Shown: positions 1 to 9,396, counted from the first letter of the stretch. The stretch: DNA of 64,000 bases from Spirochaetae bacterium HGW-Spirochaetae-3 (GCA_002839315.1 PGXV01000007.1:1-64000); one strand, 5' to 3'. The notes: a model not told the origin generated them from the sequence alone. Program-made: numbers and translations.

Positions 1-134
1 ATATCTATGAACCGATACCTCGAACCCCTCGACGACCGAGGCTACAAAAATTCGCGATCGCCTAGTCCGGAAAAATGCTCTCGAGTTCCAGGATCCGAGC
101 TGAAATCACTAAGGTTCGTAACACTAGTGAAGGC
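1..134. other. Upstream flank, no gene recognised
   Basis: Only a 44-codon open stretch (start at position 7) is present. It has no ribosome binding site and no recognisable motif. I see no RNA gene, repeat or end of a neighbouring gene. Confidence 0.4.
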
Positions 135-174
135 TTGACAATAGGCTGTGATATAGATAATGATAATCATTATC
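135..174 (+). promoter_or_regulatory. Promoter with a perfect Fur box
   Basis: A consensus -35 hexamer TTGACA lies at 135-140. At 156-174 the sequence is GATAATGATAATCATTATC, identical to the classical 19-bp Fur-box consensus. The best -10 candidate, GATAAT at 156-161 (15-bp spacer), lies inside the box, so bound Fur-Fe(II) would block RNA polymerase. The box stands 35 bp before a small ORF and about 230 bp before feoB. Iron repression of the feo operon is the direct reading. Confidence 0.9.
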
Positions 175-208
175 AAAAAAGGCAATCCGTATCACGCAGG
201 AGAAATAT

Positions 209-394
209 ATGGCCATAGCCATGATCGACGAAGGCGGAGAGTCTATGGCCGAGCTCGTTTGCCTCTGCCGGCAGACGGGTAAGCGACTTCCCGACGATGG
301 CTTCGTCGGGAACGCGCGCGGTCGTGTCGTCCGCAGGGGCTTGAGAGGCGGATCGTTATGGCGATCGTCACGCATGGGCGCATATGAAGGATGA
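209..394 (+). CDS. Small ORF between Fur box and feoB (61 aa)
   Basis: A 61-residue ORF starts at ATG 209 behind a good Shine-Dalgarno (AGGAG, 6 nt spacer) and ends inside the feoB start region, so it could be translationally coupled to feoB. It is the position where feoA normally sits, but feoA products are about 75 residues and this one lacks a clear SH3-like FeoA pattern. A weak echo is the GRVVRRGLRGGSL stretch (about residues 38-50), which recalls the first strand and turn of FeoA. It has two cysteines in CLCRQ (about residues 18-22). It may be a degenerate FeoA, an unrelated Feo accessory peptide, or a leader peptide. Confidence 0.4.
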   Translation: MAIAMIDEGGESMAELVCLCRQTGKRLPDDGFVGNARGRVVRRGLRGGSLWRSSRMGAYEG

Positions 395-407
395 AGGAAA
401 CCCGGAA

Positions 408-2567
408 ATGAGAGATGAAACGAATTCCGTATCGGCGCGGCCGCTGAAGATAGCGCTGGCCGGAAACCCGAACGCCGGCAAGACGACGATATTCAACGCG
501 TTGACCGGCGCGCACCATATGGTAGGCAACTATCCCGGCGTCACGGTCGAGAAACGCGAAGGCTCACGGGTCAGGAACGGCCGACGCTATGACTTTATCG
601 ACCTGCCGGGTATATACAGCCTGACGGCTTATTCGATAGACGAGGTCGTAGCGCGCGATTTCCTGCTGGATCACAAGCCCGACGTGATAGTTGACGTGAT
701 GGATTCTACCAACCTTTCCCGGCACCTCTATCTGTGCCTGCAGTTCCAGGAACTAGGCATACCGGTCGTCGGCGCCCTCAATATGAGCGACGAGGCCGAG
801 GCCAAGGGCATCAAGATAGACGAGCGGGCGCTCGGCGACGTCCTGGGCATACCGATGGTCAAGACCGTCGGCCCCAGGTCCGCCGGGATGGACCGCCTGC
901 TGGACGCGGTCGACCGGATAGCCGATCGCGTGGACGCGGATCCGGATAAGTTCATACGCTACGGTTCCGAGATAGAAGACAAGCTCGAGCGTATCGAAGC
1001 GGGCGTCGCGTCAGACGCGGCCTTCGCGTCCCGCTTCCCCGCCCGTTGGCTGGCCGTGAAGCTGCTCGAGAAGGATTCGCACGCCTTCGAGAAGCTAGCG
1101 GACCACGAGGACGGGGCGCGGATTAAGGCGATGGCCGAGGAGGCGACCGCCTGGATCGACGGGCATTACGGGAAGGACGCCGAGATCGTCGTCTCGGAGC
1201 AACGCTACGGATATATACGCGGCGCCGTCAAGGAGTCCGTCACCGTCGGGAGAAAGCCGGACTTCTCGCTGACCGAGGCTATCGACAAGCTGGTGATGGA
1301 CCGATTCCTCGCCCTGCCTATATTCGTAGGCGTGCTGTGGTCGGTGTTCCAGATCACCTTCGCGCTCGGCGGGTACCCGATGGAGTGGCTCGAGAGCATG
1401 TTCGGATGGCTCGGCGGCGTAGTCTCCGCGTCTATGCCCGAGGGGCTGCTGCGTTCCATGATAGTCGACGGCGTCATCGGCGGCGTGGGCGGCGTATTCT
1501 CGTTTGTACCGCTGATCATTATCCTGTTCTTCCTCTTGTCCCTGCTGGAGGATATAGGCTATATGTCGCGCGCGGCGTTCGCGACGGACAAGATACTGCA
1601 TACCTTCGGCCTGCACGGCCAGTCGGTATTCCCTATGATGCTCGGCTTCGGATGCTCGGTGCCCGCCATCATGGCGGCGCGTACGCTCAAGAGCCCGCGC
1701 GACCGCATCGTAACGATACTCGTCATACCGTTCATGAGCTGCGGGGCGAAGCTCCCTGTCCACGTCCTGCTCGCGGCTGCGTTCTTCCCCGAGAACGCGG
1801 CGAACATGGTCCTGCTCGTCTACGCGATCGGCGTCGCGCTTGCCCTGGGTTCGGCGTGGCTCCTCAAGAAGACGGTGCTGCGCGGCGACGCGACGCCGTT
1901 CGTCATGGAGCTGCCCCCGTATCGATCTCCTACTCTGAGCGGCGTCCTGTGGCACGTGTGGGAAAAGTCCTGGCACTACATCCAGAAGGCCGGGACGATC
2001 ATCCTAGCGTCGTCCATCCTTATATGGGCTATCACGACCTTCCCGGCCTACGAGCCGAGCGCGGCCGAGGTGCGGATAGTCCAGGAAGGCTATCTGGACG
2101 AGCATCCAGGCGCTACCGACGATGAAATAGCCGTTCGGCTCGAGGCCGTCGTCGCGGAGCGGGCGTTGGGCCATAGCGTGGCCGGTTCCCTAGGCAAGTT
2201 CATCGAGCCGGTGTTCAGGCCGCTCGGCTTCGACTGGAAGCTCGGCGTCGCGACTATTACGGGCTTCGCCGCCAAGGAGGTCGTCGTATCGACCCTCGGC
2301 GTGCTTTACAGCGTAGGGACCGAGGGAAGCGACGAGAGCGAAGGCCTCAGGGAGGCGCTCCGGAACGACCCGAACTGGTCGCCACTGTTGGCATTCGTGA
2401 TGATGATCTTTACCCTCGCGATCCCGCCCTGCTTCGCCGCCCTGGCGACTATCAGGGCCGAGCTCGGCTGGAAGTGGCTCGGATTCGCGTTCGCGTTCAT
2501 GATGGCGGTCGGCTGGGCGCTCGGTGCCGCGATCTTCCAGGTCGGCTCGCTGGCGGGGTTGGCATGA
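408..2567 (+). CDS. feoB: Ferrous iron transport protein B
   Basis: Inner-membrane Fe(II) transporter with an N-terminal G domain (719 aa, usual FeoB length). G1 is GNPNAGKTT (residues 19-27), G3 is DLPGIYSL and G4 is NMSDEA. A FeoB cytosolic domain follows, then the polytopic membrane region with the paired gate motifs GFGCSVPAI and SCGAKLPVH. I choose ATG 408 because GAAGGA lies 9 nt upstream; an in-frame ATG at 384 would add eight residues without a comparable site. The stop overlaps the next start by ATGA. The promoter carries a perfect Fur box, so expression under iron limitation is expected. Confidence 0.96.
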   Translation: MRDETNSVSARPLKIALAGNPNAGKTTIFNALTGAHHMVGNYPGVTVEKREGSRVRNGRRYDFIDLPGIYSLTAYSIDEVVARDFLLDHKPDVIVDVMDSTNLSRHLYLCLQFQELGIPVVGALNMSDEAEAKGIKIDERALGDVLGIPMVKTVGPRSAGMDRLLDAVDRIADRVDADPDKFIRYGSEIEDKLERIEAGVASDAAFASRFPARWLAVKLLEKDSHAFEKLADHEDGARIKAMAEEATAWIDGHYGKDAEIVVSEQRYGYIRGAVKESVTVGRKPDFSLTEAIDKLVMDRFLALPIFVGVLWSVFQITFALGGYPMEWLESMFGWLGGVVSASMPEGLLRSMIVDGVIGGVGGVFSFVPLIIILFFLLSLLEDIGYMSRAAFATDKILHTFGLHGQSVFPMMLGFGCSVPAIMAARTLKSPRDRIVTILVIPFMSCGAKLPVHVLLAAAFFPENAANMVLLVYAIGVALALGSAWLLKKTVLRGDATPFVMELPPYRSPTLSGVLWHVWEKSWHYIQKAGTIILASSILIWAITTFPAYEPSAAEVRIVQEGYLDEHPGATDDEIAVRLEAVVAERALGHSVAGSLGKFIEPVFRPLGFDWKLGVATITGFAAKEVVVSTLGVLYSVGTEGSDESEGLREALRNDPNWSPLLAFVMMIFTLAIPPCFAALATIRAELGWKWLGFAFAFMMAVGWALGAAIFQVGSLAGLA

Positions 2568-2761
2568 GCTCCGCGGTACAGGCCGTCGTCGCGGCTATCA
2601 TCGTGGGAGGCGCCGTGGCGTACGCGATCAGGGGCGCGGTCCGGGCGGCGCGCGGCCAGAAACCGGGCTGTTGCCAGTCCGACGACGCTTCCGGCGCCGG
2701 AAGCGTCTCGGGATGTACGGGATGCTCGGGTTGCCCCGGCCGCGCGGACTGCGGGAAATGA
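2564..2761 (+). CDS. FeoB-associated Cys-rich membrane protein
   Basis: A 65-residue protein with one N-terminal membrane helix (about residues 5-22), a basic stretch, then a cysteine-rich tail (CC, C..C..C, C). This matches the FeoB-associated Cys-rich membrane protein family (FeoB_associated, Pfam PF12669), found directly after feoB in many anaerobes and thought to help iron handling at the pore. The ATG at 2564 overlaps the feoB stop (ATGA), indicating translational coupling. Earlier in-frame starts would lie within feoB and are rejected. The exact biochemical role is unknown. Confidence 0.85.
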   Translation: MSSAVQAVVAAIIVGGAVAYAIRGAVRAARGQKPGCCQSDDASGAGSVSGCTGCSGCPGRADCGK

Positions 2762-2770
2762 CGTATCAGG

Positions 2771-2790
2771 CGGCCCCGAGTCCGGGGCCG
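2771..2790. terminator. Bidirectional terminator hairpin
   Basis: A perfect 8-bp GC stem (CGGCCCCG / CGGGGCCG) with the 4-nt loop AGTC sits in the 33-bp gap between the convergent feo operon and the chemoreceptor gene. There is no long T run, so it may act as an mRNA end-protector as well as a terminator. Confidence 0.6.
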
Positions 2791-2794
2791 GCCT

Positions 2795-4972
2795 TCATAC
2801 CTTGAAACGGTCGGTACCTGATTCGACCTTGGCGACCATCTCGGCGTTGCGTACGCCGAGCTCGCTTACCCTGTCGGTGATAGCCTTGATGCCTGCCGAC
2901 TCGTTGCCGATAGATTGCATGCTATGCTTCAGTTCCTCGGTCAGGACCAGGAGCCGGCGCATCTCGTCTCCCGCGGCGACGGCGCCCTGCGTCATCTCCG
3001 CGGACGCGCCTCGGACCTCGTCGGTGATGTCTCGGATCGACGATAGCGATTCCAGTACGAGCCGCGATCCCGTTCCCTGCTCCGCGACGGCCGCCTTGAT
3101 CTCGGCCTCCAGCTCGCCTACCTTGCGTACGTGGCTCACGATATTCTCGAAGGCGCTCACCGCCTCGGCGGTGGATCCGACGACCTTGTCGATGCCGCCC
3201 CGTATGCCGGCGACGCTTCCGGCTATTTCCTTCGACCTGGCCTGGGAGAGTTCCGCCAGCGTGCGTATCTCGTTGGCGACCACGGCGAAGCCCGCGCCGG
3301 CGTCGCCCGCGTGGGCCGCCTCGATGGCGGCGTTCATCGCCAGGAGGTTCGTCTGGGCGGCGATGGACTGTATGACCTTGTTCGCGTCGATGAGGCCCTG
3401 CGATCGCGTCGATATGTCCTTGACCAGCTCCGATACCCCGCCGAGCTTTCCTTTGCCGGCGTCCGAGGCCGTCACGAGCCGTTTCATGTACTCGCCGAAA
3501 GACTCGACGTTCTTGGCTATCGAGCCTATCGCCCCGACCATTTCCTCTATCGACGCGGACGATTCGGAGACGCCGCCCTTCTGTCGCTCTATCATCTTGT
3601 CGAGCGATTCGATATTTCGGGTGATCTGCTCTACCGACGACGAGACTTCCTCTACGCTCGCCGCCTGATTGACGGTACGCTCTATGACGCCCTCTATCGC
3701 CTCGTCGATCCGCTTGACGGCGTTCTTCGTGGCGCCCATTCCCGAATCCAGTTCGATCGAACTCGCCTTGAGCTCGGCTACGGCCGATTTCGCGTCGCCG
3801 ATGATCGTGGCGAGCTTCTCCGCGAATTTATCGAAGGAACGCGCCAGGGAGCCTATCTCGTCGCTTGACTCGATACCGAGACGCGTCGTGAGGTCTCCCT
3901 CGCCTTCGGCAATATTCTGGAGGAGCGCGCCGGCCTTGATCGCGGGCTTGGATACCGCGCCGGCGACCAGCAACGTCACGACGAGCTGCGCGACGAGGAC
4001 CGCTCCGAAGGTGGCGAACAGCATGACCATCAGCGCTGTCGAGCCGGACGCGGAGCGGACGGACGACATCTTCTCCTCCACCATCAGCGACCACGGGGCA
4101 TTGGTATCGGATACCCGCACCGGAGTGAACACCCTCAGGATCGCTTCGTCGCCGTCGGTAGGCGCGACGCGGGCGAGATAGGGCTTGCCCTTGCGTATCG
4201 CGTCCGATTCCTCGGTGCGCGACGAATCCTGGGTCAGTATCGATCGTCCGATCAGGGCCTGATCAGAAACCTCGATATAGACATAGTCGTTATTGAGTAA
4301 CGAGTAGTCGGATCCCGTCTGTATACTCAGGTCGTTGATCATGCGCGTTATGGCGAAGGCTTCTATCTCGACGCCGACAACGCCCATCGACCTGCCGCCG
4401 TAGACGATAGGCGCGGTGATACAGAATACGGGGCCCGCGGCGTCGGCGCTCGGGAGATATGGCCCGACGATAGCCGCTGACAGCGTCGTGTAGGAGGCCA
4501 TATAGCGCTTCTCCGCTCGGATGCTGTCCGGTAGCGTACTCAGCACGAGCCCGTCCACGCCCTTTGTCAGCGCTACGCAAAACGCGCCGCTGACGTTACC
4601 GTAAAGGGTATCGACGTTGAGCATATCCGATCCGTCGATCGCGTCCGGTCCCCACGCCGTCCAAATCGAGATGTAATCGGAATTACGCTCCGCTATCGAT
4701 CTCATCATCCTGACGTAGGAGGATCGGCGTTCAAGGACGGGAACGGAATTATAGCCTTCGAACAGGGTCCCCAAGGTCTTTATCATGGTAAACGGCTTCT
4801 CGAGGAGGGTCTCGAGGCTGTACGCATAGCGTTCGGACGTGGCGACGACATTGTTCTCCGCCGCCGCGACGGCCGTCTTTACCGTGGTCATGACCGCTAT
4901 CGCGCCAGCCGCTGAAAACAGCAGAGCTGAAATTCCTAGCACCGGTGCGAGAATCTTGGTTCTTATGGTCAT
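2795..4972 (-). CDS. Methyl-accepting chemotaxis protein
   Basis: Transmembrane chemoreceptor of 725 residues. TM1 is at about residues 8-32, then a periplasmic ligand-binding region of dCache size (to about 310), TM2 (about 313-337), HAMP, and the coiled cytoplasmic signalling domain. Near residue 545 is the conserved hairpin tip ([16 protein letters not shown]) that contacts CheA and CheW. The start is ATG 4972 behind AAGGGGG; a TTG six codons upstream is rejected. The gene is divergent from the hybrid kinase at 5055 across an 82-bp AT-rich spacer, so the two may be co-regulated. Ligand unknown. Confidence 0.95.
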   Translation of the reverse strand: MTIRTKILAPVLGISALLFSAAGAIAVMTTVKTAVAAAENNVVATSERYAYSLETLLEKPFTMIKTLGTLFEGYNSVPVLERRSSYVRMMRSIAERNSDYISIWTAWGPDAIDGSDMLNVDTLYGNVSGAFCVALTKGVDGLVLSTLPDSIRAEKRYMASYTTLSAAIVGPYLPSADAAGPVFCITAPIVYGGRSMGVVGVEIEAFAITRMINDLSIQTGSDYSLLNNDYVYIEVSDQALIGRSILTQDSSRTEESDAIRKGKPYLARVAPTDGDEAILRVFTPVRVSDTNAPWSLMVEEKMSSVRSASGSTALMVMLFATFGAVLVAQLVVTLLVAGAVSKPAIKAGALLQNIAEGEGDLTTRLGIESSDEIGSLARSFDKFAEKLATIIGDAKSAVAELKASSIELDSGMGATKNAVKRIDEAIEGVIERTVNQAASVEEVSSSVEQITRNIESLDKMIERQKGGVSESSASIEEMVGAIGSIAKNVESFGEYMKRLVTASDAGKGKLGGVSELVKDISTRSQGLIDANKVIQSIAAQTNLLAMNAAIEAAHAGDAGAGFAVVANEIRTLAELSQARSKEIAGSVAGIRGGIDKVVGSTAEAVSAFENIVSHVRKVGELEAEIKAAVAEQGTGSRLVLESLSSIRDITDEVRGASAEMTQGAVAAGDEMRRLLVLTEELKHSMQSIGNESAGIKAITDRVSELGVRNAEMVAKVESGTDRFKV

Positions 4973-5031
4973 GGTGATCCCCCTTAACAATTCCTCTAAA
5001 ATATCAAGAAAAGCAAATTTGCGCTATTTTA

Positions 5032-5037
5032 TATAAT
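5032..5037 (+). promoter_or_regulatory. -10 box for the hybrid kinase gene
   Basis: A perfect TATAAT at 5032-5037 ends 17 nt before the ATG of the kinase gene in an AT-rich spacer. No convincing -35 hexamer is present at 16-18 bp. Confidence 0.5.
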
Positions 5038-5054
5038 GCCGTATTATAAGGTCG

Positions 5055-7229
5055 ATGGGCTATATAGGCAAAAGAAACCAATCGATCCCTCTTACGGGCA
5101 TACTATTCTTGGTAGCCTTATCTCCTATGAGCGCGCTTGGTCGGGCCGGCGCTTCGACTAACGCCCTCGTGCTACAGCCCACGGAATATATCGGCGCTTC
5201 TCTCGGCGAGCGTACCGTGCGTATCGGCGGCGATTGGAGCTATCCGCCATTGGAATACCTCGACGAGGCCGGTCGGCCTACCGGTTTCAACGTCGACCTG
5301 ATCCAGGGTATCGCCAACAAGGTCGGATTACCTATCGAGATATCGTTATCCTCCTGGACCGCGGCGCGTTCCGGCCTTGAAAGCGGCTCGCTGGACATGC
5401 TTATGGGTATGTACAAGAGCCCCGACAGGGAAGCCGTCGTCGATTTCTCGGTTCCTTTCATCATCAGCGCGTATAACGTATTCGCAGTCAAGGGATCGGG
5501 AATCGACGGCGTCGAAGATCTTAAGGGCAAGCGTATCGCCGTTCAGAACGGCGACCTCGGGCATGAGTTCGTCGTAGCCAACGACCTCGGTACCGTCGTC
5601 GTCGTCGATGAGTGGGTCGATCTTTTCCATACCCTGATATCGGGATACGCCGATTGCGTGGTCTCGTCGAAGCTCCAGGCCTGGCGCGCGATCAAGGATA
5701 GGGAGTATGCCTCGATAGAGGAGACGGGGCCTCCGCTGTTTCGCGCCGAGTACTGCATGGCGGTACGAAAAGGCGACACCGAATTGCTGGCGGTACTGAA
5801 CGAGGGCTTGAGCATTATGCGCTCGACCGGAGAATACGACGATTTATATCGGCAATGGTTCGGCGACCTCGACGGAACGAACAGGAACGACCAGCTCGGT
5901 ATCATCGCCGCGATCATCGCCGCCGCCCTCGTCGCCGTCGCGGTAGCGATGGCCTGGACCATTACGACCCGGAAGACGGTACGGGAAAAGACCGTAGAAC
6001 TGTCCGCTGAGATCCGGAACCGGGCCGCGATCCAGGCCAGGCTACAGGAGGCGCTGACGGCGACCGACGCCGCGAGGGCCGAGTCCGAGCGGGCGGTACT
6101 GGAGAAATCCGCGTTCGTCGCCTGGGTTAGCCACGAGCTCCGGACTCCTTTGCAGGGAATCCTCGGCGCCGCCGAGCTACTCGGAAGGACGAGCCTCGAT
6201 GAGGAACAGACGAAGACGCTGGCGATGGCCGAGTCCTCTGCGCAGCAACTCTACAGGCTGCTCTCCGACCTGCTGGACGTGATGGGCGCCGAGAAGGGGA
6301 CCCTGAGCATAGAGCCGTCGGAGTTCTCGTACAGGGAATTCGCCGACTGGATGGAATCGGTGCTGAGGCCGTCCGCCGAGGAGCGCGGCCTGGCGTTCCG
6401 CTTCGCCGCCGGCGGCGATGACAGGCTCGTGTTCGCGGATAAGAACCGAATCGCCCAGGTCGTGATGAACCTCTGCGCGAACGCGGTCAAGTATACCTCC
6501 CACGGTGAAGTGGTCCTCGCCCTCTCGCTGGGCGACGACGGCCTCTATATTTCCGTCAAGGATACCGGGCCGGGAATCCCGGACCAGTCCAGGGACCATA
6601 TCTTCGAACCCTATTACCGTGCCGAGGGGTACGGCAGGAATACCGTGGGCGGCCTCGGGCTCGGCTTGAGCATCGTCAAGTCGATCGTCGACGCGCTCCA
6701 TGGATCGATTCACTTCGAGACGAATCCGTCGATCGGCACTCATTTCGAGGTCAGCCTTCCCCTCGCGGCCGCGCCTCCCGCGGAGGGACCCGCGGAAGCT
6801 GCCCCGATAGTGACCGAGGTCGCCGCTCCCCCGGAACGGAAAGGCGGCCGGGCTATCGTCGCCGAGGACGAGGCCATCAACCGTCTCTACCTGAAACGCA
6901 TCCTCGAGGCCGCCTCGTACGAGGTCTCGACCGCCGCGACCGGCGAGGCGGCCTTGAACGCCGCGGTCTCGGGGGATTGGGACTTCATCCTGATGGACGT
7001 CAGTATGCCGCAGATGGACGGCCTGGAGGCGACGCGCAGGATACGCGAGATGGAAGCCGAGGGCGGAAGGGCGCGCGTCCCGATAATCGCGCTGACCGCC
7101 CATGCCTACGCGGAGGACAAGGAAGCCTGCGCCAAGGCGGGAATGGACGGATTCCTCTCCAAGCCTTTTACGGAAACCGCGCTCTGGGCGGAGGTGCGCA
7201 GGACGATCGTCGCTATGCGGTCCCGGTGA
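5055..7229 (+). CDS. Hybrid sensor histidine kinase with periplasmic SBP_bac_3 domain
   Basis: A 724-residue membrane sensor. It has a signal sequence (residues 1-32), a solute-binding family 3 domain of amino-acid-binder type (about 55-275), one TM helix (about 284-306), HisKA with phospho-acceptor His360 in SHELRTP, HATPase_c with N box (NLCANAVKYT), G1 (DTGPGIP) and G2 (GGLGLGLS), and a C-terminal receiver domain with phospho-acceptor Asp648 in LMDVSMPQMDG. The receiver and kinase suggest a phosphorelay, but no Hpt or output regulator is adjacent. Its 3' end overlaps the convergent gene by 17 bp. The ligand is probably a small amino-acid-like solute, by family analogy only. Confidence 0.94.
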   Translation: MGYIGKRNQSIPLTGILFLVALSPMSALGRAGASTNALVLQPTEYIGASLGERTVRIGGDWSYPPLEYLDEAGRPTGFNVDLIQGIANKVGLPIEISLSSWTAARSGLESGSLDMLMGMYKSPDREAVVDFSVPFIISAYNVFAVKGSGIDGVEDLKGKRIAVQNGDLGHEFVVANDLGTVVVVDEWVDLFHTLISGYADCVVSSKLQAWRAIKDREYASIEETGPPLFRAEYCMAVRKGDTELLAVLNEGLSIMRSTGEYDDLYRQWFGDLDGTNRNDQLGIIAAIIAAALVAVAVAMAWTITTRKTVREKTVELSAEIRNRAAIQARLQEALTATDAARAESERAVLEKSAFVAWVSHELRTPLQGILGAAELLGRTSLDEEQTKTLAMAESSAQQLYRLLSDLLDVMGAEKGTLSIEPSEFSYREFADWMESVLRPSAEERGLAFRFAAGGDDRLVFADKNRIAQVVMNLCANAVKYTSHGEVVLALSLGDDGLYISVKDTGPGIPDQSRDHIFEPYYRAEGYGRNTVGGLGLGLSIVKSIVDALHGSIHFETNPSIGTHFEVSLPLAAAPPAEGPAEAAPIVTEVAAPPERKGGRAIVAEDEAINRLYLKRILEAASYEVSTAATGEAALNAAVSGDWDFILMDVSMPQMDGLEATRRIREMEAEGGRARVPIIALTAHAYAEDKEACAKAGMDGFLSKPFTETALWAEVRRTIVAMRSR

Positions 7230-7935
7230 TCGGCGCGAGCCGCGCTGAGAACAGCCGTTCCAGTCGTTCCCTGGCCAGCAGCTGTTCAGCCAGGCCGTTC
7301 TCCAGCTCCAGCGAGGCCCAGCCGCTCGGCATGCTCCATCGGTACGCTGCCAGGTAGTCCAGGTCCGACGGGTCGGCGAATTCGTGGTGATCCCACATCC
7401 CCGCCCAGTGGTTGGGTACGCCTATCCGTATGGCGGACAGGTGGCAACAGCCGACGGGGAAGCGCATGAGTTGCGCGGAGAAAACCCGAACGTACTCCGT
7501 CATGCCGTGGAGCCGCGCGTTCTCGAGATGGGAATAATCCGGGCACAGGCCTCCTGGCGCAAGGCAACCGTCGCCTTTCAGTTCCGCGTCTTCCGGTGGC
7601 TGCTCCACGTTTTCTATGAAGATCCTCCGCGCGAAAGCCGGAGGCAACGGCCCGAACGCATGGACGCTCGCACGGGGATGTATGTTAAAGGCCTCGGTCC
7701 CGAAACGATCGGACAGGTACGAGAGCTCGTCGGGGCCGCAGTCGGATCGCAGGTGTACGTGAGGTATACGGAGGCCTGGGATAGCCTCAAGTTCGTTATA
7801 GAGCGCCTTTCGCTCGTTCGACGAGAGGCAGGTAGGGAATAGCGCTATCATGCGGACGTCCGAGCGCCGAAGCGCGTCTATGAACGCCGGGATCCGCTCC
7901 TTCCTGGTACTGGTAAGGCCGGGCAGTATGGTCAT
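7213..7935 (-). CDS. Xylose isomerase-like TIM-barrel protein
   Basis: A 240-residue protein with motifs of the AP_endonuc_2/xylose isomerase-like fold: HVHLRSD, FNIHP, IENVEQPP, CHLSAIR, DHHEFADP and a C-terminal SLELEN. The spaced His/Glu/Asp residues look like a metal site, so a sugar epimerase/isomerase or hydrolase is possible; the substrate cannot be named. ATG 7933-7935 is preferred over a TTG at 7971 because a TTGACC-17-CATCCT promoter ends 7 nt upstream of it. The gene converges on the hybrid kinase with a 17-bp overlap. Confidence 0.7.
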   Translation of the reverse strand: MTILPGLTSTRKERIPAFIDALRRSDVRMIALFPTCLSSNERKALYNELEAIPGLRIPHVHLRSDCGPDELSYLSDRFGTEAFNIHPRASVHAFGPLPPAFARRIFIENVEQPPEDAELKGDGCLAPGGLCPDYSHLENARLHGMTEYVRVFSAQLMRFPVGCCHLSAIRIGVPNHWAGMWDHHEFADPSDLDYLAAYRWSMPSGWASLELENGLAEQLLARERLERLFSARLAPITGTA

Positions 7936-7942
7936 GGCCGAC

Positions 7943-7971
7943 AGGATGGCGCTACCGGCCGATAGGGTCAA
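7943..7971 (-). promoter_or_regulatory. Possible leaderless promoter of the TIM-barrel gene
   Basis: On the minus strand TTGACC (7971-7966) is separated by exactly 17 bp from CATCCT (7948-7943), which ends 7 nt before the ATG. The -10 is weak (3 of 6), so this is the least certain of the leaderless-type promoters. Confidence 0.4.
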
Positions 7972-8075
7972 GCCGGCCGATCGGGTTCTACGTCCGGGGC
8001 CGTTGACCGAAGGAGGTCGTCCGGGCGAGACTTACGGCATGGCGACGCGCCGGCCCGGACCGGCGGAGGAGAACG

Positions 8076-8474
8076 ATGTACCATCCTAAGATGAAGGAAT
8101 GGGACGACTGTCTCAAGTCTATGTTCGACCGTATCGACCGCATCCTCGAGGATAGGTACGGCGGATCGTGGAAGCTCAGGCGCAATAGGCCGGAGCGCGG
8201 CTCGACCGCCAATCCGGAGGCCGACGGCTTATTCAACGTCGGCGTGTTCTTTACCCCGGGCTACGGTAGCGAGCACGGCCGGGGATACTTGGTCGAGATC
8301 ATACTCGCGACCGAGGACGCCGTGCCCGCCAGGAAGCGCGAAGAGATTGAAGAATCCGTCCGCGACCTCCTCCTCGAGTTCCTGCCCGAGTACTTACCCG
8401 ATCGGAAGCTCTACGTGGACCGCGACGGATCGATGTACAAGATCCATGGCGAGACCGGGCTCGGTAACCTATGA
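8076..8474 (+). CDS. Conserved hypothetical protein (132 aa)
   Basis: A soluble acidic protein of 132 residues with a clear Shine-Dalgarno (GGAGGAGAACG before ATG 8076). No catalytic motif, membrane helix or signal peptide is visible. The pattern of helix (residues 1-30), strand-rich middle and a C-terminal LEFLPEYLPDRKLYVDRDG segment looks like a small alpha/beta fold. I do not recognise the family and give no function. It stands alone between the TIM-barrel gene and the HAD gene. Confidence 0.7.
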   Translation: MYHPKMKEWDDCLKSMFDRIDRILEDRYGGSWKLRRNRPERGSTANPEADGLFNVGVFFTPGYGSEHGRGYLVEIILATEDAVPARKREEIEESVRDLLLEFLPEYLPDRKLYVDRDGSMYKIHGETGLGNL

Positions 8475-8571
8475 CGAATCGGCATCGGCTTATTCCGAGA
8501 GCGGCGTACAGGCAGGCGATTATGGTCATCGATACCTCTTTTATTAGTCTGTAGCGAATACTAGCATGATG

Positions 8572-8577
8572 TATAGT
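8572..8577 (+). promoter_or_regulatory. -10 box 6 nt before the HAD gene start
   Basis: TATAGT at 8572-8577 lies 6 nt before ATG 8584, consistent with a leaderless transcript. The -35 is poor. Confidence 0.45.
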
Positions 8578-8583
8578 AGAGCG

Positions 8584-9396
8584 ATGATACCGATGGCGAT
8601 CTGCTACGATTTCGACGGTACCCTGGCTCCGGGCAATATGCAGGAGTACGACTTCATTCCTTCGGTAGGCGTTTCACCGAAGGATTTCTGGGAGGCGTCG
8701 TTCGCGCTCGCGGAGAAGAGCGACGCGGACACGATCCTCGCCTATATGAGGCTGATGCTCAGGAAGGCCGAGGAGGCGGAGGTGAGGGTCACCCGCGACT
8801 CGTTCCGCGCCTTCGGGTCGACGATAACGTTCTTCCCGGGCGTCGAGGCGTGGTTCTCTCGTATCGACGCGTACGCCCACGAGCGCGGCGTGCTCGTGGA
8901 GCATTACATCATATCGTCGGGCCTGCGCGAGATGATCGAGGGCACCGCCATCGCCGGCGAGTTCAAGAGGATATACGCGTCCGGTTTCATGTACGACGAG
9001 AACGACGTCGCCGTGTGGCCGGCGCTCGCCATAAACTACACGACGAAGACCCAGTTCCTCTTCAGGATAAACAAGGGTAGCCTCGAGGTATACGACAATA
9101 CGCGAATAAACAAGTACGTCCCCAAGGGCGATCGCCCGCTGCCTTTCACGAATATGGTCTATATAGGCGACGGGGAGACGGATATTCCATGTTTCAGGCT
9201 CGTGAAGAAGGAGGGGGGGTACGCGATAGCGGTATACCCTCCCCGTAAGCCGGCCTCGAGGGCGCTTACGGAGCGGCTTCTCGAGGAAGGCCGCGCCAAC
9301 CTGATAGCTCCGGCCGACTATACCGAGGGGTCGAGGATAGACCTGAGCGTCAAGGCCATCGTCGACAGGATAGAGGCGACGGCCCGGATAGGCTAG
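8584..9396 (+). CDS. HAD-family phosphatase
   Basis: A 270-residue haloacid dehalogenase-superfamily hydrolase. Motif I is CYDFDGTLAPG (residues 7-17) with the nucleophile and acid/base aspartates, motif II the serine of YIISSGL, and motif IV IGDGETDIPCF. An insert between motifs I and II acts as a cap. Substrate unknown. ATGs at 8566, 8569, 8584 and 8593 are possible; 8584 is chosen because TATAGT ends 6 nt before it. The 3' end overlaps the convergent membrane gene by 4 bp. Confidence 0.85.
   Translation: MIPMAICYDFDGTLAPGNMQEYDFIPSVGVSPKDFWEASFALAEKSDADTILAYMRLMLRKAEEAEVRVTRDSFRAFGSTITFFPGVEAWFSRIDAYAHERGVLVEHYIISSGLREMIEGTAIAGEFKRIYASGFMYDENDVAVWPALAINYTTKTQFLFRINKGSLEVYDNTRINKYVPKGDRPLPFTNMVYIGDGETDIPCFRLVKKEGGYAIAVYPPRKPASRALTERLLEEGRANLIAPADYTEGSRIDLSVKAIVDRIEATARIG

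Noticed and set aside
7-138. 44-codon frame at the start of the window
   Set aside because: No ribosome site or recognised end of a protein.
1095-1976. Long open frames opposite feoB and many other genes
   Set aside because: They are shadow frames typical of GC-rich DNA: rich in Arg and Pro, no ribosome site, complement of clear genes.
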